Source of the DNA: Mucilaginibacter celer
Lineage (GTDB): Bacteria; Bacteroidota; Bacteroidia; Sphingobacteriales; Sphingobacteriaceae
Length of the DNA stretch: 64,000 bases
Assembly (NCBI RefSeq): GCF_003576455.2
Contig: NZ_CP032869.1
Coordinates: forward strand, 1,674,001-1,738,000
Direction: 5' to 3'
A model generated the notes under the pieces. It was not told where the DNA came from and made no database searches. It worked only from the letters and a program-made list of their open reading frames with translations. How positions within the stretch are numbered: position 1 is the stretch's first letter; every line of letters begins with the position of its first letter. The position numbers were made by a program, and so were the translations under genes. Below are positions 54,989 through 63,372 of this stretch, piece by piece.

Positions 54989-56248
54989 ATGAAAAAACAC
55001 GTTTTTAGCATCTTGCTGCTACTGCTATGCGCCATTGCGAACGCGCAACTGAAGCACAGCAAAACATCAGCCTTTAAAAGCTACAAAGGTTTGGTAATGG
55101 CAGGTTACCAGGGCTGGTTCAATGCACCCGGCGACGGCGGCAACCGCTGGTGGAACCACTATGTATCGCACGGCAAATTTGAACCGGGCTTTACCAATAT
55201 CGATATCTGGCCCGATGTAAGCGAATATCCCAAAACCTACAAAACACCATTTAAACTGGCCGACGGCAGCGATGCTTACCTGTACAGTTCGTACGATGCC
55301 TCATCAACCGAAACCCATTTTAAATGGATGCAGCAATACGGCGTTGATGGTGTTTTTGTACAGCGTTTTATTGGCGATGTGCAGCGTGGCGCAGGCAAAC
55401 ATCATAACGATGTGGTGCTTGGTAACGCGCTCAAATACGCGCAAAAATATCACAGGGCGATCACGGTGATGTATGACCTTTCGGGCATGAACGCAGGCGG
55501 CGACTCGTTGGTGATTAAAGATTGGAAACACCTGATTGATAGCCTGAAGGTAACCAACCGGGGCAATAACCAAACCTGGCTTTACCATAACGGCAAGCCG
55601 CTGGTGGCAGTTTGGGGCATCGGTTTTAACGATCATCGTTGCTACGGCTTAACCGAAGGCGAAAAGATCATCGATTTTTTAAAGAACGACCCGGTTTATG
55701 GTGGCTGCGCCATACTGTTGGGCGTACCAACCTACTGGCGCGATTTTGGTAACGATACCGAGAATGATCCGCACCTGCACGATCTGATAAAGAAAGTAGA
55801 CATTGTGCACCCCTGGTTTGTGGGCCGTTTTAATGAAGATGCCTATCCTGCATTTCAGCACCGCATTGCCGAGGACATAGCCTGGTGCAAAAGCAATAAT
55901 ATTGATTATGTGCCAACGGTATTCCCCGGTTTTAGCTGGCATAACATGAACCCACGGGCAAAGCAAAACCAGATTCCGCGCAACCGGGGCCATTTTTACT
56001 GGAAACAGATCAACGGAGCTATCAACAGCGGTGCCGAAATGCTGTATGTGGCCATGTTTGATGAGGTTGACGAGGGTACTGCCATCCTCAAAGCATCAAA
56101 AAATCCTCCTGTTGGTTTAAGCACATTTGTTACTTACGAAGATGATATCCCTAATGATTATTACCTGTATTTAACCGGATATGCTGCCAAGATGCTGCGT
56201 AAGCAGGTGCCATTAACAGCCGATATGCCGCCGCCGGTAAAAAAGTAG
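54989..56248 (+). CDS. Exported GH71/GH99-like glycoside hydrolase
   Basis: A 419-residue protein with signal peptide (ending ANAQ). The barrel begins GLVMAGYQGWFNAPGDGG and has SSYDASSTETHFKWMQQYGVDGVFVQRF, then PTVFPGFSWHNM and AMFDEVDEGTAI, the last equivalent to the acidic motif of GH99 endo-alpha-mannosidases. Such proteins are annotated GH71/99-like; some members act on alpha-mannan or other alpha-glycans. Being next to GH92 suggests a mannose-containing substrate. The pair of catalytic acids is most likely in DEVDEG. Confidence 0.82.
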   Translation: MKKHVFSILLLLLCAIANAQLKHSKTSAFKSYKGLVMAGYQGWFNAPGDGGNRWWNHYVSHGKFEPGFTNIDIWPDVSEYPKTYKTPFKLADGSDAYLYSSYDASSTETHFKWMQQYGVDGVFVQRFIGDVQRGAGKHHNDVVLGNALKYAQKYHRAITVMYDLSGMNAGGDSLVIKDWKHLIDSLKVTNRGNNQTWLYHNGKPLVAVWGIGFNDHRCYGLTEGEKIIDFLKNDPVYGGCAILLGVPTYWRDFGNDTENDPHLHDLIKKVDIVHPWFVGRFNEDAYPAFQHRIAEDIAWCKSNNIDYVPTVFPGFSWHNMNPRAKQNQIPRNRGHFYWKQINGAINSGAEMLYVAMFDEVDEGTAILKASKNPPVGLSTFVTYEDDIPNDYYLYLTGYAAKMLRKQVPLTADMPPPVKK

Positions 56249-56426
56249 AGGGGTTATTAAATTTATTTGCATTAATGACGATTGAGCCCGGTTTTTTAAT
56301 GTTTTATTAATGAGTTATTATTTCACTGCGCATAGTTTTAGCTTCTGATAAACCGGGCCGGATTTATGAATCCACACAAACAATCGCTTGTGCCGGTAAC
56401 AATTAACCTTGCCAATTATAAATTTT

Positions 56427-58688
56427 ATGAAGCGAAAGAACGCCTTTGTATCGGTTCTTTTAGTAACTACTTTTTGTTCGTTTAATACCCCTAAACCCAT
56501 TGTTAAGCTCCCGTACAAGGATGCTTCGTTACCGGTTGAAAAACGTGTTGCTGATTTGCTTGGCCGCATGACCACAACCGAAAAAATCCGTCAGCTGGAT
56601 ATGTACTGGGGAAAGGAGGTGGCCAATATGCAGGGGCACGAAGCCGCCTCGATTTCGGATAGTGCCCGGATTTATATCGGTACGGAGGGTATTGGCTCTG
56701 TACATGACTTGTACCCGCTTACTGCCGAAGTAAGTAATGATATCCAACGTTACGCGGTCGAAAAAACGCGATTGGGTATCCCGGTACTTTTTATTGAAGA
56801 AGGCCTGCACGGTTACGAGGGACTGGGTAGTACCACCTTTCCAAGCCCGATGGCGCTGGCCGGTGCCTGGGACACTACCAATGTGCATAAAGCCGGGCGT
56901 GTTATAGGTACAGAGATGCGGGCGCATGGTGTAAACATGGTATTAGGCCCGGTACTCTGTTTGCCACGTGATCCTCGCTGGGGACGTGTTGAAGAAACTT
57001 ATGGAGAAGATCGGTTCCTATCGGCGGCTAACGGCGTTGCTATGGTAAAAGGTTTGCAAGGGAATAAATTGAGCGACCATAATGCGGTTTTATCCGAGCC
57101 AAAGCATTTTGCGGTGCATGGCATCCCGGAGGCCGGTAGTAATATGGCCCCGGTTAATATGGGCGAGAGGGAAGCACGATCATCGTTTTTATATGTGTTT
57201 GAAAAGGCCGTTAAAGAAGGTAAAGCCATGGGTATGATGGCGGCCTACAGCGAGATAGATGGTATCCCTTGTGTAGATAATAAATGGTTGCTGAAAGATG
57301 TACTACGCGGCGAATGGGGTTTTAAAGGTTTTGTATTGTCGGATTTAGGCGCGATGAAAATGTCGCTCATCAACCATAATACAGCTACCGATGTATCCGA
57401 TGCATTAGCCCAATCATTTACTGCCGGTATGGATATGCAGTTTTATGATTTTCCGCACGTACCGTTTGAAAAGGCTATGAACAAAGCACTGGCAGATAAA
57501 AAGCTTTCGATGGCCGATCTGAACCGGGCGGTATCAAACGTATTGCGGGTGAAATTTATGTTAGGCTTGTTCGATCATCCTTATATAGATACCGATCTGC
57601 TACAGAAAGTAAACCAGACCGAAGAGAGTCGCAAGGTTGCCCTGAAACTGGCACAGGAAGGCATCAGTTTGCTGAAAAATGAAAACAATGTATTACCGCT
57701 CGGGCCAAATGTGCATTCGGTAGCAGTTGTCGGGCCGCTGGCCGAAAGCACATACCTGGGTGGTTATGCCAACAAACAGGGTAAGGGCGTAGCGATTTTG
57801 GATGCTTTAAAGCAAAAATCAGGGAATGATCTGGATATTAAGTTTGAACCAGGTTATACGGGTGATACATCAGCGGTAAAGCAATCTGAAAATTTAGAAA
57901 AAGCAATCTCTATGGTTAATCAATCCGATGTTGCCGTCGTGGTTTTAGGCGAGGACATCAACGAAGTAGGAGAGGGTAAAGATCGCGCCAACCTCGACCT
58001 GAATAAACAGCAAAGCCGCCTTATTGAGGCTGTTTATAAAACCGGTAAACCCACAGTTGTGGTTTTATTTAACGGTAGGCCGTTATGTATTAACTGGGTT
58101 GCCAAAAAAATTCCCGCTATTGTTGAATCATGGTTTTTAGGCGAAACCGGCGGTTTGGCTATTGCTGATGTATTGCTGGGTAAAGTGAATCCATCCGGTA
58201 AATTGCCGATGAGTTTCCCGCGTTCGGTAGGGCAGATTCCTTATTATTATGATCATAAACCAACTTCAAGACATGTTTATGTTGATCAGGATACATCGGC
58301 TTTGTTCCCTTTCGGTCATGGATTGAGTTATACCAAGTTTGAATATTCTGATTTGAAGATAGCGCAGAAACAAATCCCGCTGAATGGTTCGGTAGACGTA
58401 AGTGTCACCATTAAAAATATTGGTAAAGTGGAAGGGGAAGAAGTAGCCCAGCTTTACTTGCGCGATGTTATCGCCAGTGTAACTACACCGGTAAAATCCC
58501 TGAAAGGTTTTAAAAGGATAAACCTTAAACCGGGAGAGAGCGGTACAGCGCAATTCAAGATAGATAATAAAGAACTGATGCTCTGGAACAGGCAGATGAA
58601 GCAAGTTGTTGAACCCGGAGAGTTTAAGGTGATGGTAGGCAGTTCATCTGAAGATATCAGGTTAAAAGGAAGTTTTTATGTGAAATAA
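56427..58688 (+). CDS. Exported GH3-family beta-glycosidase
   Basis: A 753-residue enzyme from the ATG at 56427 (the frame also has a TTG at 56409). Signal peptide about 1-22. The GH3 N-terminal barrel holds VADLLGRMTTTEKIRQLD, DPRWGRVEETYGED, EPKHFAVHG and the nucleophile Asp in GFVLSDLGAM, where most members have SDW. The C-terminal alpha/beta domain has LLKNENNVLPL and GKLPMSFPRSVGQIPYYYDH, and an Fn3-like domain ends it. It cleaves beta-linked glucose, xylose or related sugars. It closes the plus-strand hydrolase group; a weak terminator lies 160 bases on. Confidence 0.93.
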   Translation: MKRKNAFVSVLLVTTFCSFNTPKPIVKLPYKDASLPVEKRVADLLGRMTTTEKIRQLDMYWGKEVANMQGHEAASISDSARIYIGTEGIGSVHDLYPLTAEVSNDIQRYAVEKTRLGIPVLFIEEGLHGYEGLGSTTFPSPMALAGAWDTTNVHKAGRVIGTEMRAHGVNMVLGPVLCLPRDPRWGRVEETYGEDRFLSAANGVAMVKGLQGNKLSDHNAVLSEPKHFAVHGIPEAGSNMAPVNMGEREARSSFLYVFEKAVKEGKAMGMMAAYSEIDGIPCVDNKWLLKDVLRGEWGFKGFVLSDLGAMKMSLINHNTATDVSDALAQSFTAGMDMQFYDFPHVPFEKAMNKALADKKLSMADLNRAVSNVLRVKFMLGLFDHPYIDTDLLQKVNQTEESRKVALKLAQEGISLLKNENNVLPLGPNVHSVAVVGPLAESTYLGGYANKQGKGVAILDALKQKSGNDLDIKFEPGYTGDTSAVKQSENLEKAISMVNQSDVAVVVLGEDINEVGEGKDRANLDLNKQQSRLIEAVYKTGKPTVVVLFNGRPLCINWVAKKIPAIVESWFLGETGGLAIADVLLGKVNPSGKLPMSFPRSVGQIPYYYDHKPTSRHVYVDQDTSALFPFGHGLSYTKFEYSDLKIAQKQIPLNGSVDVSVTIKNIGKVEGEEVAQLYLRDVIASVTTPVKSLKGFKRINLKPGESGTAQFKIDNKELMLWNRQMKQVVEPGEFKVMVGSSSEDIRLKGSFYVK

Positions 58689-58779
58689 TCTGAATCAGAA
58701 TTTACAGAATTTTAGGATTAACAGAATCTAATCAATCGGCATTTTGAAAATTCTCAAATTCTGTAAATTCTGATTCAGA
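58689..58779. repeat. TCTGAA-ended palindrome abutting the GH3 stop codon
   Basis: Perfect 24-base inverted arms at 58689-58712 and 58756-58779 (TCTGAATCAGAATTTACAGA...), beginning at the base after the stop codon. Its ends resemble the elements at 9040 and 35428. Confidence 0.88.
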
Positions 58780-58849
58780 CAATATTCCGGGACATACCCA
58801 AACATGGATCCGGTGTTTAGTTGATGATTACCATTGATATTTGGTAACG

Positions 58850-58887
58850 GGTGCGTCGGGGGTGAGATATCGGCGCACCTTTTTTTT
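58850..58887 (+). terminator. Possible intrinsic terminator of the GH3 gene
   Basis: GGTGCG (58850-58855) pairs with CGCACC (58874-58879), followed directly by a run of eight T. The stem is short and the loop long (18 bases). Confidence 0.5.
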
Positions 58888-58916
58888 CTTTAGAAGTTGT
58901 TTGAAAATACAAAAGA

Positions 58917-59053
58917 TTCATTGCCGTTGGTTTTAACCAACGGTGTAAAAAGCTGAAAAGTCCTGGCTTTAGCCCAACTATGCGAGTGGTATTGCGGCTA
59001 AAGCCCTTTTGTGGTGTATAATTATTCCGTTGGTTAAAACCAACGGCAATGAA
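58917..59053. repeat. Nested palindrome, CCGTTGGTT type
   Basis: Outer 27-base arms at 58917-58943 and 59027-59053 (TTCATTGCCGTTGGTTTTAA...), each also self-complementary (CCGTTGGTT..AACCAACGG); an inner pair GGCTTTAGCC/GGCTAAAGCC at 58964 and 58996. With the element at 58689 it accounts for the 400-bp gap 58689-59088, which has no gene. Confidence 0.88.
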
Positions 59054-59088
59054 GTTGTTAACAATAACAGATAACGAGTATTGTGTAG

Positions 59089-59805
59089 TTACATCTGCTC
59101 CAAAAATCCCAGCAAAGCAATAGCCACACCCGCCAGTACAGCTATCATCTTCCGCATATTAAAGCGATGATCAGCACTCGATTCAAACAAAATCGTAGTA
59201 GAAATATGTAAAAATATCCCGATAACCACACCCATTATCCGGTTAAAATAATGTTGAAGGTTACCGATATTGCCATTACTTAGCGCGTTGCTGAAAAAAT
59301 ACCCGGCGGGGGCCATCAGCGCAAATATGGCCACAAAAAATATGGTTTTGTTTTTGCCTTGTTTGTTGGTGAGCAAAACGGTGGCTAATGCAAAAGAGGC
59401 AGGGATATGATGCAGCGCGATGCCATACACCAGTTGATCCTGATTGCCCTGTGCAAGCGGCATGCCTTCTAAAAAGGCGTGGAGGCACAGGCTGGCCATA
59501 ATACCTATCGGGAAAACAGCCAGATCATGCGGATGTTTGTGCATGTGGCCATGCTCAATCCCGTCCGAAAATTGTTCCAGTACAATCTGGAACAGGAAAC
59601 CGATCAGTATAAATACACCTACGTAGTTATCATTACCATGATAAGCATCCGGTATCAGGTGCAAAACGGTGATACCGAACAGGTAAGCGCCACTAAAGGA
59701 TAGTACCAGTTTAAGGGTTTTATGGTTATCGCCTTTAAACAAAAAAACAGAAGTGCCGCCAAAAAAGGCCGCGAAAAAAAGCAGAAGTATTTTCCAGTAT
59801 CCCAT
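59089..59805 (-). CDS. ZIP-family metal transporter
   Basis: A 238-residue inner-membrane transporter with about eight helices. The His-rich loop GIEHGHMHKHPHD is near residues 83-95, and the metal-path motifs SLCLHAFLEGMPLA and GIALHHIPASFALATVLL in helices four and five are the ZIP signature. It would bring zinc or another divalent ion into the cytosol. Its ATG overlaps the stop of the PAP2 gene (TAATG), so the two are co-translated. Confidence 0.88.
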   Translation of the reverse strand: MGYWKILLLFFAAFFGGTSVFLFKGDNHKTLKLVLSFSGAYLFGITVLHLIPDAYHGNDNYVGVFILIGFLFQIVLEQFSDGIEHGHMHKHPHDLAVFPIGIMASLCLHAFLEGMPLAQGNQDQLVYGIALHHIPASFALATVLLTNKQGKNKTIFFVAIFALMAPAGYFFSNALSNGNIGNLQHYFNRIMGVVIGIFLHISTTILFESSADHRFNMRKMIAVLAGVAIALLGFLEQM

Positions 59806-60368
59806 TAAAAGGAAGGTTGTAGTTTTTTAAATAATAACGAAAACAGCCAGCCTACCAAGCCCCCATAAATAGCGCCGCAAAGTACATCAATAGGGAAATG
59901 CACGCCTACATAAACCTGGGCAAAGCAAATGCTTGCCGCCCACAAAATCCCCAAAAGCCAGATCCATTTCCATTTACGACCGAATACAAAACACAAAAAC
60001 ATAGCTATCGCAAAATGATCGGTAGCGTGGGTTGATGGGAGGCTGTACCCGCTTCCGCAGGGCACACGGCTGATATCGGTTGCCGAAACAATCGGATCGC
60101 GGCACGGGCGGAGGCGTTGGATGTTGTGTTTCATGAGCACACCGCTGGTAAAATCGGCAACGCCTACTGAGGCTATTAAAAGCAAAATAATAACGAGGCC
60201 TTTTTTCTTATATTTCCATAAGCAGAAAGCTATAATGAAAACGTAAAGCGGGATCCATGTTTTGGGTTCGCGCAAAATGGGCATTATCCAATCGAAAAAA
60301 ACGTTGGATAAGTCGTGGTTTAAAAAATAGAATAAATGCCTGTCAAGGTTTAATAAAAAGTCGGGCAT
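59805..60368 (-). CDS. PAP2-family membrane phosphatase
   Basis: A 187-residue membrane protein with about five helices and the three PAP2 motifs: KHNIQRLRP (C1), GYSLPSTHATDHF (C2) and VGVHFPIDVLCGA (C3, catalytic His). It dephosphorylates lipid phosphates such as undecaprenyl diphosphate or phosphatidate at the outer face of the inner membrane. Size fits the short bacterial class. It precedes the ZIP gene with overlapping stop and start codons. Confidence 0.9.
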   Translation of the reverse strand: MPDFLLNLDRHLFYFLNHDLSNVFFDWIMPILREPKTWIPLYVFIIAFCLWKYKKKGLVIILLLIASVGVADFTSGVLMKHNIQRLRPCRDPIVSATDISRVPCGSGYSLPSTHATDHFAIAMFLCFVFGRKWKWIWLLGILWAASICFAQVYVGVHFPIDVLCGAIYGGLVGWLFSLLFKKLQPSF

Positions 60369-60642
60369 TGTTGCTTGCTATAGGTGTTTGTTTGCTGTAA
60401 TCGCCAAAGGTATTAAATAGCGTAAAAAATCCTTCAAATTTTAATACTTAGCCCTGCGGTTATGTCGTTAATAACCAAAATAATGCTAAATAATGACAAT
60501 TAAGCGGTAATTGCAGCCTATTAAAAGCAACAGATTAACCGTAGCCTTGCATACAGGCAATTGCGTAATTGCGTAAAACAACACTATTTATTTAAGGTAT
60601 AGCTTATATTTTTTATTTTTACCTCACCAAAAACAGCTCATT

Positions 60643-62034
60643 TTGACATTAATAAAATCTATTTCGGGTATACGCGGCACCATAGGTGGTGCTGTTGGCG
60701 ATGGTTTAACACCGCTTGATATTGTAAAGTTCACTTCGGCCTATGGTTCATGGGCGGTTAAAAAATCGGGGATCAAAAAAATTGTGGTTGGCCGTGATGC
60801 CCGTCTTTCGGGCCAGATGGTGAACAACCTTGTAATTGGTACATTGCAGGGTTTGGGTATCGATGTAATCGATCTTGGCCTGTCAACAACGCCAACTGTT
60901 GAGGTTGCCGTTACCGGCGAACAAGCCGCGGGCGGTATTATCCTTACTGCCAGCCACAATCCTAAACAATGGAACGCCCTTAAATTGTTAAATGCTGCCG
61001 GTGAATTTATAAGCGATGCCGATGGTAAGGAGGTTTTAACCATTGCCGAATACAGCGATTTTAATTATGCCGATGTAAATGATTTGGGTAAAGTAATCCA
61101 CGATGATAGCTGGCTGCAAAAACATATCGATTTGATTTTGGCTCTGCCATTGGTGGATGTTGAAGCCATAAAGGCCGCCGATTTTAAAGTAGTGATTGAT
61201 TGCGTAAACTCAACTGGCGGTATTTATGTACCTGCTTTGCTGAAAGCGCTTGGTGTTGAAACCGTTCACGAATTATATTGCGAGCCCGATGGCAACTTCC
61301 CGCACAATCCGGAGCCGCTGCCTGAAAACCTGATCGCTTTATCAAAAGAAGTGCTTACTAAGCGTGCAGACCTTGGTATTGCTGTTGATCCGGATGTTGA
61401 CCGACTTTGCTTTGTTTGCGAGGATGGCAATATGTTTGGCGAAGAGTATACGCTGGTTGCCGTTGCAGATTATGTACTGAAAAACAACGTAGGCAATACG
61501 GTATCAAACCTGTCGTCAACCCGTGCATTGCGCGATGTTACCGAAAAGGCAGGCGGCGAATACCACGCAGCCGCGGTAGGAGAGGTGAATGTGGTTAACC
61601 AGATGAAAGCCGTTAACGCGGTGATTGGTGGCGAGGGTAACGGTGGGGTTATCTATCCTAAATTACATTACGGCCGTGACGCTTTGGTGGGTATCGCCTT
61701 GTTTTTAACCCATCTGGCTAAGTACGGTAAATCGGTTTCGAGCCTGCGCGCGTCATATCCGGGTTATTTTATTTCGAAAAACAAGATCACTTTAACGCCC
61801 GAAATGGATATAGATGCCCTTTTGAGCAAGGTGGAAGAAAAATATATCAAACAGCCGCACTCCACAATTGACGGTCTGAAAATAGAATTTGATAAAGAAT
61901 GGGTACATTTGCGTAGGTCAAACACCGAACCCATTATCAGGATCTACTCCGAAGGCAATTCTGAAACAGTGGCAAACGGACTGGCCAATAAGATCATCAC
62001 TGATATTAAAGAGATCTTACAACTGAAGGGTTAA
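60643..62034 (+). CDS. glmM: Phosphoglucosamine mutase / phosphohexomutase
   Basis: A 463-residue alpha-D-phosphohexomutase, probably converting glucosamine-6-P to glucosamine-1-P for cell-wall precursors. The phosphoserine is Ser104 in TASHNPKQWNALKLL, the Mg site is DPDVDRL, the sugar-binding loop is GEGNGGVIYP and the phosphate-binding end is RRSNTEPIIRIYSEG. The start is a TTG: the family N-terminus (M)TLIKSISGIRGTIGG begins exactly there and no in-frame ATG lies nearby. Phosphomannomutase activity is the alternative. Confidence 0.92.
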   Translation: MTLIKSISGIRGTIGGAVGDGLTPLDIVKFTSAYGSWAVKKSGIKKIVVGRDARLSGQMVNNLVIGTLQGLGIDVIDLGLSTTPTVEVAVTGEQAAGGIILTASHNPKQWNALKLLNAAGEFISDADGKEVLTIAEYSDFNYADVNDLGKVIHDDSWLQKHIDLILALPLVDVEAIKAADFKVVIDCVNSTGGIYVPALLKALGVETVHELYCEPDGNFPHNPEPLPENLIALSKEVLTKRADLGIAVDPDVDRLCFVCEDGNMFGEEYTLVAVADYVLKNNVGNTVSNLSSTRALRDVTEKAGGEYHAAAVGEVNVVNQMKAVNAVIGGEGNGGVIYPKLHYGRDALVGIALFLTHLAKYGKSVSSLRASYPGYFISKNKITLTPEMDIDALLSKVEEKYIKQPHSTIDGLKIEFDKEWVHLRRSNTEPIIRIYSEGNSETVANGLANKIITDIKEILQLKG

Positions 62035-62158
62035 ATTTTCCGGCATTAAAAATAACGGGCAACCGGCGATAAATTTCGTTGGTTGCCTGGCCATATATTA
62101 TTGCCGGGTTTGTGTTTTGAAGTTTACTGATCCATTAATTTATAAATTTTAACAACTA

Positions 62159-63295
62159 ATGCGCGTTTATTTTGATAATGCCGCCACTACACCGCTCGAT
62201 CCTGAAGTGATGAAGGAGATGTACAAGGTTATGGAGAACCAATTTGGTAACCCATCATCAATACATGCCCACGGAAGGGAGGCCCGCACCCTCATCGAGC
62301 GTTCGCGTAAAACCATCGCCGGTTTGCTGCACACCTCGCCCGCCGAAATCTTTTTTACATCAAGCGGAACCGAGGCCGATAATACCGCCATCAGGTGTGG
62401 TATTATCGATCACAACATTACCCATGCCATTACCAGCCCTATAGAGCATCACGCAGTGCTCCATACGCTGGAAGCCATGGAAAAAGCAGGTTTAATTAAA
62501 CTGAGCCTTGTAAACATCGATAGCAAGGGCGCGGTTGATTATGATCACCTCGAAACTTTATTGAAAGAAAACGAACGCAGTTTTGTTTCAATAATGCACG
62601 CCAATAACGAGATAGGCACACTATCGGATATGGAACGCATTGGTGATTTGTGCGAGGCGTACAATGCTATTTACCATTGCGATACCGTGCAAACTATGGG
62701 GCATTATCAGCACGATTTGAGCAAGTTGAAAGCTCATTTCCTGGTATGCGCAGGCCATAAACTACACGGACCAAAAGGCGTAGGCTTTTTGCATATCAAC
62801 CATAAAATAAAGATAAAACCTTTTATTTATGGCGGCGCACAGGAACGCAATATGCGCGGCGGTACCGAAAATATTTACGGCATAGTAGGTTTAGCCAAAG
62901 CGCTCGAAATGGCTTATGGCGAAATGGAGCAACACCAAAATCATATCCAGGGCTTAAAAACGTACATGATGGAGCAGTTAATCGCTAATGTGCCTGGTGT
63001 AGGCTTTAACGGCGAAACCGATCCTGATAAAAGTTTATATACTGTACTTAACGTAGCCTTCCCCGAAATGGAAATGAGCGATATGCTGTTGTTTAACCTG
63101 GATATCGCAGGCATTTCGGCTTCGGGCGGCAGCGCCTGCAGCTCGGGTAGCGATATTGGTTCGCATGTGTTAACGGCTATCGGTGCAAGCTCATCAAGGC
63201 CTTCGGTGCGTTTCTCGTTCTCGAAGTATAACACTAAGGAAGAGGTGGATTTTGTGGTGGCTAAAGTTCGTGAACTTTGCGCTGTGAATGTGTAA
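62159..63295 (+). CDS. Cysteine desulfurase (NifS/IscS type)
   Basis: A 378-residue PLP enzyme taking sulfur from cysteine for Fe-S clusters and thiolated tRNA. The N-terminus VYFDNAATTPLDPEV, the PLP lysine Lys201 in CAGHKLHGPKG, and the persulfide-bearing Cys327 in SGGSACSSGSD are all present. The short loop around the active cysteine fits class I or the Bacteroidota IscS-like group. It stands alone, without isc or suf genes. Confidence 0.95.
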   Translation: MRVYFDNAATTPLDPEVMKEMYKVMENQFGNPSSIHAHGREARTLIERSRKTIAGLLHTSPAEIFFTSSGTEADNTAIRCGIIDHNITHAITSPIEHHAVLHTLEAMEKAGLIKLSLVNIDSKGAVDYDHLETLLKENERSFVSIMHANNEIGTLSDMERIGDLCEAYNAIYHCDTVQTMGHYQHDLSKLKAHFLVCAGHKLHGPKGVGFLHINHKIKIKPFIYGGAQERNMRGGTENIYGIVGLAKALEMAYGEMEQHQNHIQGLKTYMMEQLIANVPGVGFNGETDPDKSLYTVLNVAFPEMEMSDMLLFNLDIAGISASGGSACSSGSDIGSHVLTAIGASSSRPSVRFSFSKYNTKEEVDFVVAKVRELCAVNV

Positions 63296-63313
63296 GTATT
63301 TGTGTGAGCTAAT

Positions 63314-63357
63314 AAATAAAAAAGCCTTAAGAATGAGTTTCTTAAGGCTTTTTATTT
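63314..63357. terminator. Bidirectional intrinsic terminator
   Basis: AAAAAGCCTTAAGAA and TTCTTAAGGCTTTTT form a perfect stem with A and T runs on both sides, between the convergent cysteine desulfurase and GH3 genes. Confidence 0.9.
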
Positions 63358-63372
63358 AAAGTAGATATCAAC

